Positions 11,125-24,178 of a stretch of 64,000 nt of DNA are shown here, in pieces; the stretch's first letter is position 1; every line of letters begins with the position of its first letter. Origin of the DNA: Gordius sp. MW1 (lineage: Eukaryota; Nematomorpha; Gordioida; Gordea; Gordiidae); NCBI GenBank assembly GCA_964036665.1, contig CAXIYB010000001.1, positions 1,178,001 through 1,242,000 of the forward strand. The letters are read 5' to 3'. The position numbers were made by a program, and so were the translations under genes. The notes beneath the pieces were generated by a model, which saw only the letters and a list, made by a program, of their open reading frames with translations, was not told the origin of the DNA and did no database searches.

Positions 11125-12611
11125 AAAAATTTAGACAGAAATTTATCTAATATCCACAAATTTAGACAGAAATTTATAGAATATCCACAAATTTAGAGAG
11201 AAATTTCTAAAGAATCAAAATATTTAGACAGAAATTTATAGAATATCCACAAATTTAGACAAAAATTTAAAAATAATCAAAAAATTTAGACAGAAATTTA
11301 TCGAATATTTACAAATTTAGACAGAAATTTATAGAATATCCACAAATTTAGAGAGAAATTTATAAAATCAAAAAATTTAGACAGAAATTTATAGAATATC
11401 CACAAATTTAGAGAGAAATTTATAAAGAATCAAAAAATTTAGACAGAAATTTATAGAATATCCACAAATTTAGACAGAAATTTACAAAGAATCAAACAAT
11501 TTAGACAGAAATTTATAGAATATCCACAAATTTAGACAAAAATTTAAAAATAATCAAAAAATTTAGACAGAAATTTATCGAATATCCACAAATTTAGACA
11601 GAATTTATAGAATATCCACAAATTTAGAGAGAAATTTATAGAATATCCACAAATTTAGACAGAACTTTATCGAATATCCACAAATTTCGACAGAAATTTA
11701 TAGAATTTCCACAAATTTAGACAAAAATTTAAAAATAATCAAAAAATTTAGACAGAAATTTATCGAATATCCACAAATTTAGACAGAAATTTATCGAATA
11801 TCCACAAATTTAGACAGAAATTTATAGAATATTGTCAAATTTAGAGAGAAATTTATAAAGAATCAAAAAATTTAGACAGAAATTTATAGAATATCCACAA
11901 ATTTATAGAGAAATTTAAAAATAATTAAAAAAATTTAGACAGAAATTTATCGAATATCCACAAAGTTAGACAGAAATTTATCGAATATCCACAAATATAG
12001 ACAGAAATTTATAGAATATCCACAAATTTAGAGAGAAATTTATAAAGAATCAAAAAATTTAGACAGAAATTTATAGAATATCCACAAATTTAGAGAGAAA
12101 TTTATAAAGAATCAAAAAATTTAGACAGAAATTTATAGAATATCCACAAATTTAGACAGAAATTTATAAAGAATCAAAAAGTTTAGACAGAAATTTATAG
12201 AATATCCACAAATTTAGACAAAAATTTAAAAATAATCAAAAAATTTAGACAGAAATTTATCTAATATCCACAAATTTAGACAGAAATTTAAAAATAATCA
12301 AAAAATTTAGACAGAAATTTATCGAATATCCACAAATTTAGACAGAAATTTATAGAAAATCCACAAATTTAGACAAAAATTTAAAAATAATCAAAAAATT
12401 TAGACAGAAATTTATAGAATATCCACAAATTTACACAAAAATATAAAAATAATCAAAAAATTTAGACAGAAATTTATAGAATATCCACCAATTTAGACAA
12501 AAATTTAAAAATAATCAAAAAATTTAGACAGAAATTTATCGAATATCAACAAATTTAGACAAAAATTTAAAAATAATCAAAAAATTTAGACAGAAATTTA
12601 TCGAATATCAA
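11125..12611 (+). repeat. Monomer array A4
   Basis: The array is 1487 bp, the same length as A5 and A6 and nearly identical to them. A small difference is TTTATAGAGAAATTT near 11900, where the sister arrays have TTTAGAGAGAAATTT. Confidence 0.95.
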
Positions 12612-13468
12612 CCGTCTGTGGGATTTTCAACACGATAAAGAAGAAGAAGAAGCGTGAGTGGGCGTGAATTTTTTTTTAATACCACCGTGAGTGGGCGGGC
12701 CGTGAATAAAAATTTGGGCCCGCGCCCAACATGCATACATAAACACATTGCATACATACATAAATACATTACATGGCCGTGAATAAAAATTTGGGCCCGC
12801 GCCCAACATGCATACATACATACATAAACACATTGCATACATACATAAATACATTACATACGTACATACATACCTTAGTACATACATACATACATTGCAT
12901 ACATAAATACATTGCAACATACATAAATACATTGTATACATACATATATATGTAGAAGATAGCTATATATAAGGATATTTTGCATATCTAATTCATGGTG
13001 GCTAAGAATGATTGTGCCAAATTTATTTTATGGATCTTTAAATGTGGTATACACAAATAAATAAATCATTATTTTTACATTTTACACATAATTTTACTTT
13101 TATTATTCGTCTTCATCATATTTCGAAGCTATATGAAGTCTTAAGTTCAATCTTTTATACCGCCATCTATTATTTGTTTTAATTTAGATTTTTTTTAAGT
13201 TAATAATTTTTGATTATAAAGAGAATTACATATTTTTTGTTGAAATTTGCCGATGTATATCTGAAACCATGGTTGTAAGTACTAAATCTTTGATTGAAAA
13301 ATATGGCCAAAATTATGATGTATTGTAAATTCTAAGATTCATTGGAGGAAACTAAAAAAACAATGAATAAATGCGTTGTCATAAAATTAAAAATTATGTG
13401 AAATTGAACGTATGTTTTACCCAGTAGCGTAGTGAGGGGGGGGATTTATAGATAAACAGAGAAATATT
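12612..13468 (+). repeat. Satellite core C5, long form
   Basis: The core is 857 bp with G8 and no private change that I noticed. It can serve as the consensus of the C4-C7 group. Confidence 0.93.
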
Positions 13469-14955
13469 AAAAATTTAGACAGAAATTTATCTAATATCCA
13501 CAAATTTAGACAGAAATTTATAGAATATCCACAAATTTAGAGAGAAATTTCTAAAGAATCAAAATATTTAGACAGAAATTTATAGAATATCCACAAATTT
13601 AGACAAAAATTTAAAAATAATCAAAAAATTTAGACAGAAATTTATCGAATATTTACAAATTTAGACAGAAATTTATAGAATATCCACAAATTTAGAGAGA
13701 AATTTATAAAATCAAAAAATTTAGACAGAAATTTATAGAATATCCACAAATTTAGAGAGAAATTTATAAAGAATCAAAAAATTTAGACAGAAATTTATAG
13801 AATATCCACAAATTTAGACAGAAATTTACAAAGAATCAAACAATTTAGACAGAAATTTATAGAATATCCACAAATTTAGACAAAAATTTAAAAATAATCA
13901 AAAAATTTAGACAGAAATTTATCGAATATCCACAAATTTAGACAGAATTTATAGAATATCCACAAATTTAGAGAGAAATTTATAGAATATCCACAAATTT
14001 AGACAGAACTTTATCGAATATCCACAAATTTCGACAGAAATTTATAGAATTTCCACAAATTTAGACAAAAATTTAAAAATAATCAAAAAATTTAGACAGA
14101 AATTTATCGAATATCCACAAATTTAGACAGAAATTTATCGAATATCCACAAATTTAGACAGAAATTTATAGAATATTGTCAAATTTAGAGAGAAATTTAT
14201 AAAGAATCAAAAAATTTAGACAGAAATTTATAGAATATCCACAAATTTAGAGAGAAATTTAAAAATAATTAAAAAAATTTAGACAGAAATTTATCGAATA
14301 TCCACAAAGTTAGACAGAAATTTATCGAATATCCACAAATATAGACAGAAATTTATAGAATATCCACAAATTTAGAGAGAAATTTATAAAGAATCAAAAA
14401 ATTTAGACAGAAATTTATAGAATATCCACAAATTTAGAGAGAAATTTATAAAGAATCAAAAAATTTAGACAGAAATTTATAGAATATCCACAAATTTAGA
14501 CAGAAATTTATAAAGAATCAAAAAGTTTAGACAGAAATTTATAGAATATCCACAAATTTAGACAAAAATTTAAAAATAATCAAAAAATTTAGACAGAAAT
14601 TTATCTAATATCCACAAATTTAGACAGAAATTTAAAAATAATCAAAAAATTTAGACAGAAATTTATCGAATATCCACAAATTTAGACAGAAATTTATAGA
14701 AAATCCACAAATTTAGACAAAAATTTAAAAATAATCAAAAAATTTAGACAGAAATTTATAGAATATCCACAAATTTACACAAAAATATAAAAATAATCAA
14801 AAAATTTAGACAGAAATTTATAGAATATCCACCAATTTAGACAAAAATTTAAAAATAATCAAAAAATTTAGACAGAAATTTATCGAATATCAACAAATTT
14901 AGACAAAAATTTAAAAATAATCAAAAAATTTAGACAGAAATTTATCGAATATCAA
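13469..14955 (+). repeat. Monomer array A5
   Basis: The array is 1487 bp and matches A4 and A6 in monomer order, including the shared GAATATTTACAAATTTAG variant near 13650 and AATATAGACAG near 14338. Confidence 0.95.
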
Positions 14956-15810
14956 CCGTCTGTGGGATTTTCAACACGATAAAGAAGAAGAAGAAGCGTG
15001 AGTGGGCGTGAATTTTTTTTTAATACCACCGTGAGTGGGCGGGCCGTGAATAAAAATTTGGGCCCGCGCCCAACATGCATACATAAACACATTGCATACA
15101 TACATAAATACAACATGGCCGTGAATAAAAATTTGGGCCCGCGCCCAACATGCATACATACATACATAAACACATTGCATACATACATAAATACATTACA
15201 TACGTACATACATACCTTAGTACATACATACATACATTGCATACATAAATACATTGCAACATACATAAATACATTGTATACATACATATATATGTAGAAG
15301 ATAGCTATATATAAGGATATTTTGCATATCTAATTCATGGTGGCTAAGAATGATTGTGCCAAATTTATTTTATGGATCTTTAAATGTGGTATACACAAAT
15401 AAATAAATCATTATTTTTACATTTTACACATAATTTTACTTTTATTATTCGTCTTCATCATATTTCGAAGCTATATGAAGTCTTAAGTTCAATCTTTTAT
15501 ACCGCCATCTATTATTTGTTTTAATTTAGATTTTTTTTAAGTTAATAATTTTTGATTATAAAGAGAATTACATATTTTTTGTTGAAATTTGCCGATGTAT
15601 ATCTGAAACCATGGTTGTAAGTACTAAATCTTTGATTGAAAAATATGGCCAAAATTATGATGTATTGTAAATTCTAAGATTCATTGGAGGAAACTAAAAA
15701 AACAATGAATAAATGCGTTGTCATAAAATTAAAAATTATGTGAAATTGAACGTATGTTTTACCCAGTAGCGTAGTGAGGGGGGGGATTTATAGATAAACA
15801 GAGAAATATT
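14956..15810 (+). repeat. Satellite core C6, long form with 2 bp deletion
   Basis: The core is 855 bp. CATTACATGG between the two GC-islet cassettes has become CAACATGG near 15112, a 2 bp loss that changes reading frame in the repeat-derived open frames. Otherwise it is like C5. Confidence 0.93.
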
Positions 15811-17297
15811 AAAAATTTAGACAGAAATTTATCTAATATCCACAAATTTAGACAGAAATTTATAGAATATCCACAAATTTAGAGAGAAATTTCTAAAGAA
15901 TCAAAATATTTAGACAGAAATTTATAGAATATCCACAAATTTAGACAAAAATTTAAAAATAATCAAAAAATTTAGACAGAAATTTATCGAATATTTACAA
16001 ATTTAGACAGAAATTTATAGAATATCCACAAATTTAGAGAGAAATTTATAAAATCAAAAAATTTAGACAGAAATTTATAGAATATCCACAAATTTAGAGA
16101 GAAATTTATAAAGAATCAAAAAATTTAGACAGAAATTTATAGAATATCCACAAATTTAGACAGAAATTTACAAAGAATCAAACAATTTAGACAGAAATTT
16201 ATAGAATATCCACAAATTTAGACAAAAATTTAAAAATAATCAAAAAATTTAGACAGAAATTTATCGAATATCCACAAATTTAGACAGAATTTATAGAATA
16301 TCCACAAATTTAGAGAGAAATTTATAGAATATCCACAAATTTAGACAGAACTTTATCGAATATCCACAAATTTCGACAGAAATTTATAGAATTTCCACAA
16401 ATTTAGACAAAAATTTAAAAATAATCAAAAAATTTAGACAGAAATTTATCGAATATCCACAAATTTAGACAGAAATTTATCGAATATCCACAAATTTAGA
16501 CAGAAATTTATAGAATATTGTCAAATTTAGAGAGAAATTTATAAAGAATCAAAAAATTTAGACAGAAATTTATAGAATATCCACAAATTTAGAGAGAAAT
16601 TTAAAAATAATTAAAAAAATTTAGACAGAAATTTATCGAATATCCACAAAGTTAGACAGAAATTTATCGAATATCCACAAATATAGACAGAAATTTATAG
16701 AATATCCACAAATTTAGAGAGAAATTTATAAAGAATCAAAAAATTTAGACAGAAATTTATAGAATATCCACAAATTTAGAGAGAAATTTATAAAGAATCA
16801 AAAAATTTAGACAGAAATTTATAGAATATCCACAAATTTAGACAGAAATTTATAAAGAATCAAAAAGTTTAGACAGAAATTTATAGAATATCCACAAATT
16901 TAGACAAAAATTTAAAAATAATCAAAAAATTTAGACAGAAATTTATCTAATATCCACAAATTTAGACAGAAATTTAAAAATAATCAAAAAATTTAGACAG
17001 AAATTTATCGAATATCCACAAATTTAGACAGAAATTTATAGAAAATCCACAAATTTAGACAAAAATTTAAAAATAATCAAAAAATTTAGACAGAAATTTA
17101 TAGAATATCCACAAATTTACACAAAAATATAAAAATAATCAAAAAATTTAGACAGAAATTTATAGAATATCCACCAATTTAGACAAAAATTTAAAAATAA
17201 TCAAAAAATTTAGACAGAAATTTATCGAATATCAACAAATTTAGACAAAAATTTAAAAATAATCAAAAAATTTAGACAGAAATTTATCGAATATCAA
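15811..17297 (+). repeat. Monomer array A6
   Basis: The array is 1487 bp, the third copy of the homogenised C4-C6 unit. Its order of monomer variants is the same as in A5. Confidence 0.95.
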
Positions 17298-18154
17298 CCG
17301 TCTGTGGGATTTTCAACACGATAAAGAAGAAGAAGAAGCGTGAGTGGGCGTGAATTTTTTTTTAATACCACCGTGAGTGGGCGGGCCGTGAATAAAAATT
17401 TGGGCCCGCGCCCAACATGCATACATAAACACATTGCATACATACATAAATACATTACATGGCCGTGAATAAAAATTTGGGCCCGCGCCCAACATGCATA
17501 CATACATACATAAACACATTGCATACATACATAAATACATTACATACGTACATACATACCTTAGTACATACATACATACATTGCATACATAAATACATTG
17601 CAACATACATAAATACATTGTATACATACATATATATGTAGAAGATAGCTATATATAAGGATATTTTGCATATCTAATTCATGGTGGCTAAGAATGATTG
17701 TGCCAAATTTATTTTATGGATCTTTAAATGTGGTATACACAAATAAATAAATCATTATTTTTACATTTTACACATAATTTTACTTTTATTATTCGTCTTC
17801 ATCATATTTCGAAGCTATATGAAGTCTTAAGTTCAATCTTTTATACCGCCATCTATTATTTGTTTTAATTTAGATTTTTTTTAAGTTAATAATTTTTGAT
17901 TATAAAGAGAATTACATATTTTTTGTTGAAATTTGCCGATGTATATCTGAAACCATGGTTGTAAGTACTAAATCTTTGATTGAAAAATATGGCCAAAATT
18001 ATGATGTATTGTAAATTCTAAGATTCATTGGAGGAAACTAAAAAAACAATGAATAAATGCGTTGTCATAAAATTAAAAATTATGTGAAGTTGAACGTATG
18101 TTTTACCCAGTAGCGTAGTGAGGGGGGGGATTTATAGATAAACAGAGAAATATT
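17298..18154 (+). repeat. Satellite core C7, long form
   Basis: The core is 857 bp with G8. A private A-to-G change (TATGTGAAGTTG) lies at 18089. Confidence 0.93.
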
Positions 18155-19935
18155 AAAAATTTAGACAGAAATTTATCTAATATCCACAAATTTAGACAGA
18201 AATTTATAGAATATCCACAAATTTAGAGAGAAATTTCAAAAGAATCAAAATATTTAGACAGAAATTTATAGAATATCCACAAATTTAGACAAAAATTTAA
18301 AAATAATCAAAAAATTTAGACAGAAATTTATCGAATATCCACAAATTTAGACAGAAATTTATAGAATATCCACAAATTTAGAGAGAAATTTATAAAATCA
18401 AAAAATTTAGACAGAAATTTATAGAATATCCACAAATTTAGAGAGAAATTTATAAAGAATCAAAAAATTTAGACAGAAATTTATAGAATATCCACAAATT
18501 TAGACAGAAATTTACAAAGAATCAAACAATTTAGACAGAAATTTATAGAATATCCACAAATTTAGACAAAAATTTAAAAATAATCAAAAAATTTAGACAG
18601 AAATTTATCGAATATCCACAAATTTAGACAGAATTTATAGAATATCCACAAATTTAGAGAGAAATTTATAGAATATCCACAAATTTAGACAGAACTTTAT
18701 CGAATATCCACAAATTTCGACAGAAATTTATAGAATTTCCACAAATTTAGACAAAAATTTAAAAATAATCAAAAAATTTAGACAGAAATTTATCGAATAT
18801 CCACAAATTTAGACAGAAATTTATCGAATATCCACAAATTTAGACAGAAATTTATAGAATATTGTCAAATTTAGAGAGAAATTTATAAAGAATCAAAAAA
18901 TTTAGACAGAAATTTATAGAATATCCACAAATTTAGACAAAAATTAAAAATAATCAAAAAATTTAGACAGAAATTTATAAAAAAAACCACAAATTTAGAG
19001 AGAAATTTATAGAATATCCACAAATTTAGAGAGAAATTTAAAAATAATCAAAAAATAGACAGAAATTTATCGAATATCCACAAAGTTATACAGAAATTTA
19101 TCGAATATCCACAAATATAGACAGAGTTTTATAGAATATCCACAAATTTAGAGAGAAATTTATAAAGAATCAAAAAATTTAGACAGAAATTTATAGAATA
19201 TCCACAAATTTAGAGAGAAATTTATAAAGAATCAAAAAATTTAGACAGAAATTTATAGAATATCCACAAATTTAGACAGAAATTTATAAAGAATCAAAAA
19301 GTTTAGACAGAAATTTATAGAATATCCACAAATTTAGACAAAAATTTAAAAATAATCAAAAAATTTAGACAGAAATTTATCTAATATCCACAAATTTAGA
19401 CAGAAATTTATAGAATATCCACAAATTTAGAGAGAAATTTATAGAATATCCACAAATTTAGACAGAACTTTATCGAATTTCCACAAATTTATCGAATATC
19501 CACAAATTTAGACAGAAATTTATAGAATATCCACAAATTTAGAGAGAAATTTAAAAAGAATCAAAAAATTTAGACAGAAATTATAGAATATCCACAAATT
19601 TAGACAAAAATTTAAAAATAATCAAAAAATTTAGACAGAAATTTATCGAATATCCACAAATTTAGACAGAAATTTATAGAAAATCCACAAATTTAGACAA
19701 AAATTTAAAAATAATCAAAAAATTTAGACAGAAATTTATAGAATATCCACAAATTTACACAAAAATATAAAAATAATCAAAAAATTTAGACAGAAATTTA
19801 TAGAATATCCACCAATTTAGACAAAAATTTAAAAATAATCAAAAAATTTAGACAGAAATTTATCGAATATCAACAAATTTAGACAAAAATTTAAAAATAA
19901 TCAAAAAATTTAGACAGAAATTTATCGAATATCAA
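18155..19935 (+). repeat. Monomer array A7
   Basis: The array is 1781 bp, about 294 bp longer than A4-A6. The extra length includes the TTTATAAAAAAAACCAC variant near 18977 otherwise typical of A3 and A10. It looks like a hybrid between the C4 group and the C3 group. Confidence 0.93.
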
Positions 19936-20716
19936 CCGTCTGTGGGATTTTCAACACGATAAAGAAGAAGAAGAAGCGTGAGTGGGCGTGAATTTTTTTT
20001 AATACCACCGTGAGTGGGCGGGCCGTGAATAAAAATTTGGGCCCGCGCCCAACATGCATACATACATACATAAACACATTGCATACATACATAAATACAT
20101 TACATACGTACATACATACCTTAGTACATACATACATACATTGCATACATAAATACATTGCAACATACATAAATACATTGTATACATACATATATATGTA
20201 GAAGATAGCTATATATAAGGATATTTTGCATATCTAATTCATGGTGGCTAAGAATGATTGTGCCAAATTTATTTTATGGATCTTTAAATGTGGTATACAC
20301 AAATAAATAAATCATTATTTTTACATTTTACACATAATTTTACTTTTATTATTCGTCTTCATCATATTTCGAAGCTATATGAAGTCTTAAGTTCAATCTT
20401 TTATACCGCCATCTATTATTTGTTTTAATTTAGATTTTTTTTAAGTTAATAATTTTTGATTATAAAGAGAATTACATATTTTTTGTTGAAATTTGCCGAT
20501 GTATATCTGAAACCATGGTTGTAAGTACTAAATCTTTGATTGAAAAATATGGCCAAAATTATGATGTATTGTAAATTCTAAGATTCATTGGAGGAAACTA
20601 AAAAAACAATGAATAAATGCGTTGTCATAAAATTAAAAATTATGTGAAATTGAACGTATGTTTTACCCAGTAGCGTAGTGAGGGGGGGGGGATTTATAGA
20701 TAAACAGAGAAATATT
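19936..20716 (+). repeat. Satellite core C8, short form
   Basis: The core is 781 bp. It has one GC islet (20039-20050), T8 and G10. The single cassette joins the left flank of the first copy to the CATA spacing of the second, as expected if one 77 bp unit was lost, or never gained. Confidence 0.93.
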
Positions 20717-22098
20717 AAAAATTTAGACAGAAATTTATCTAATATCCACAAATTTAGACAGAAATTTATAGAATATCCACAAATTTAGAGAGAAATTTCT
20801 AAAGAATCAAAATATTTAGACAGAAATTATAGAATATCCACAAATTTAGACAAAAATTTAAAAATAATCAAAAAATTTAGACAGAAATTTATCGAATATC
20901 AACAAATTTAGACAAAAATTTAAAAATAATCAAAAAATTTAGACAGAAATTTATCGAATATCCACAAATTTAGACAGAAATTTATAGAATATCCACAAAT
21001 TTAGAGAGAAATTTATAAAATCAAAAAATTTAGACAGAAATTTATAGAATATCCACAAATTTAGAGAGAAATTTATAAAGAATCAAAAAATTTAGACAGA
21101 AATTTATAGAATATCCACAAATTTAGACAGAAATTTACAAAGAATCAAAAAATTTAGACAGAAATTTATAGAATATCCACAAATTTAGACAAAAATTTAA
21201 AAATAATCAAAAAATTTAGACAGAAATTTATCGAATATCCACAAATTTAGACAGAATTTATAGAATATCCACAAATTTAGAGAGAAATTTATAGAATATC
21301 CACAAATTTAGACAGAACTTTATCGAATATCCACAAATTTCGACAGAAATTTATAGAATATCCACAAATTTAGACAAAAATTTAAAAATAATCAAAAAAT
21401 TTAGACAGAAATTTATCGAATATCCACAAATTTAGACAGAAATTTATCGAATATCCACAAATTTAGACAGAAATTTATAGAATATTGTCAAATTTAGAGA
21501 GAAATTTATAAAGAATCAAAAAATTTAGACAGAAATTTATAGAATATCCACAAATTTAGACAAAATTAAAAATAATCAAAAAATTTAGACAGAAATTTAT
21601 AGAATATCCACAAATTTAGAGAGAAATTTATAAAGAATCAAAATATTTAGACAGAAATTTATAGAATATCCACAAATTTAGACAAAAATTTAAAAATAAT
21701 CAAAAAATTCACACAGAAATTTATCGAATATCCACAAATTTAGACAGAAATTTATAGAATATCCACAACAAAAATTTAAAAATAATCAAAAAATTTAGAC
21801 AGAAATTTATCTAATATCCACAAATTTAGACAGAAATTTATAGAATACCCACAAATTTAGAGAGAAATTTAAAAAGAATCAAAAAATTTAGACAGAAATT
21901 ATAGAATATCCACAAATTTAGACAAAAATTTAAAAATAATCAAAAAATTTAGACAGAAATTTATCGAATATCAACAAATTTAGACAAAAATTTAAAAATA
22001 ATCAAAAAATTTAGACAGAAATTTATCGAATATCAACAAATTTAGACAAAAATTTAAAAATAATCAAAAAATTTAGACAGAAATTTATCAAATATCAA
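20717..22098 (+). repeat. Monomer array A8
   Basis: The array is 1382 bp, the paralogue of A1. Both share the odd junction ATATCCACAACAAAAATTTAAA (near 21762 here, near 1424 in A1) and a TATCAAATATCAACCG right boundary where other units have TATCGAATATCAACCG. Confidence 0.95.
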
Positions 22099-22956
22099 CC
22101 GTCTGTGGGATTTTCAACACGATAAAGAAGAAGAAGAAGCGTGAGTGGGCGTGAATTTTTTTTTAATACCACCGTGAGTGGGCGGGCCGTGAATAAAAAT
22201 TTGGGCCCGCGCCCAACATGCATACATAAACACATTGCATACATACATAAATACATTACATGGCCGTGAATAAAAATTTGGGCCCGCGCCCAACATGCAT
22301 ACATACATACATAAACACATTGCATACATACATAAATACATTACATACGTACATACATACCTTAGTACATACATACATACATTGCATACATAAATACATT
22401 GCAACATACATAAATACATTGTATACATACATATATATGTAGAAGATAGCTATATATAAGGATATTTTGCATATCTAATTCATGGTGGCTAAGAATGATT
22501 GTGCCAAATTTATTTTATGGATCTTTAAATGTGGTATACACAAATAAATAAATCATTATTTTTACATTTTACACATAATTTTACTTTTATTATTCGTCTT
22601 CATCATACTTCGAAGCTATATGAAGTCTTAAGTTCAATCTTTTATACCGCCATCTATTATTTGTTTTAATTTAGATTTTTTTAAGTTAATAAGTTTTGAT
22701 TATAAAGAGAATTACATATTTTTTGTTGAAATTTGCCGATGTATATCTGAAACCATGGTTGTAAGTACTAAATCTTTGATTGAAAAATATGGCCAAAATT
22801 ATGATGTATTGTAAATTCTAAGATTCATTGGAGGAAACTAAAAAAACAATGAATAAATGCGTTGTCATAAAATTAAAAATTATGTGAAATTGAACGTATG
22901 TTTTACCCAGTAGCGTAGTGAGGGGGGGGGGATTTATAGATAAACAGAGAAATATT
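22099..22956 (+). repeat. Satellite core C9, long form
   Basis: The core is 858 bp with G10. It shares T7 plus AAGTTTTGAT with C2 and no other core, confirming that the C2 and C9 units are sisters. A private change gives CATCATACTTCG near 22608. Confidence 0.93.
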
Positions 22957-24178
22957 AAAAATTTAGACAGAAATTTATCTAATATCCACAAATTTAGACA
23001 GAAATTTATAGAATATCCACAAATTTAGAGAGAAATTTCTAAAGAATCAAAATATTTAGACAGAAATTATAGAATATCCACAAATTTAGACAAAAATTTA
23101 AAAATAATCAAAAAATTTAGACAGAAATTTATCGAATATCAACAAATTTAGACAAAAATTTAAAAATAATCAAAAAATTTAGACAGAAATTTATCGAATA
23201 TCCACAAATTTAGACAGAAATTTATAGAATATCCACAAATTTAGAGAGAAATTTATAAAATCAAAAAATTTAGACAGAAATTTATAGAATATCCACAAAT
23301 TTAGAGAGAAATTTATAAAGAATCAAAAAATTTAGACAGAAATTTATAGAATATCCACAAATTTAGACAGAAATTTACAAAGAATCAAAAAATTTAGACA
23401 GAAATTTATAGAATATCCACAAATTTAGACAAAAATTTAAAAATAATCAAAAAATTTAGACAGAAATTTATCGAATATCCACAAATTTAGACAGAATTTA
23501 TAGAATATCCACAAATTTAGAGAGAAATTTATAGAATATCCACAAATTTAGACAGAACTTTATCGAATATCCACAAATTTCGACAGAAATTTATAGAATA
23601 TCCACAAATTTAGACAAAAATTTAAAAATAATTAAAAAATTTAGACAGAAATTTATCGAATATCCACAAATTTAGACAGAAATTTATCGAATATCCACAA
23701 ATTTAGACAGAAATTTATAGAATATTGTCAAATTTAGAGAGAAATTTATAAAGAATCAAAAAATTTAGACAGAAATTTATAGAATATCCACAAATTTAGA
23801 CAAAATTAAAAATAATCAAAAAATTTAGACAGAAATTTATAGAATATCCACAAATTTAGAGAGAAATTTATAAAGAATCAAAATATTTAGACAGAAATTT
23901 ATAGAATATCCACAAATTTAGACAAAAATTTAAAAATAATCAAAAAATTCACACAGAAATTTATCGAATATCCACAAATTTAGACAGAAATTTATAGAAT
24001 ATCCACAAATTTAGACAGAAATTTAAAGAATCAAAAAATTTAGACAGAAATTTATAAAATATCCACAAATTTACACAAAAATATAAAAATAATCAAAAAA
24101 TTTAGACAGAAATTTATAGAATATCCACCAATTTAGACAAAAATTTAAAAATACTCAAAAAATTTAGACAAAAATTTA

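Larger units (their letters stand above)
10268..17297 (+). repeat. Three homogenised units (C4-C5-C6)
   Basis: Core starts at 10268, 12612, 14956 and 17298 give periods of 2344, 2344 and 2342 bp. All three arrays are 1487 bp. The few differences are single bases and one 2 bp loss, so these are the most regular tandem units in the left half. Confidence 0.92.
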
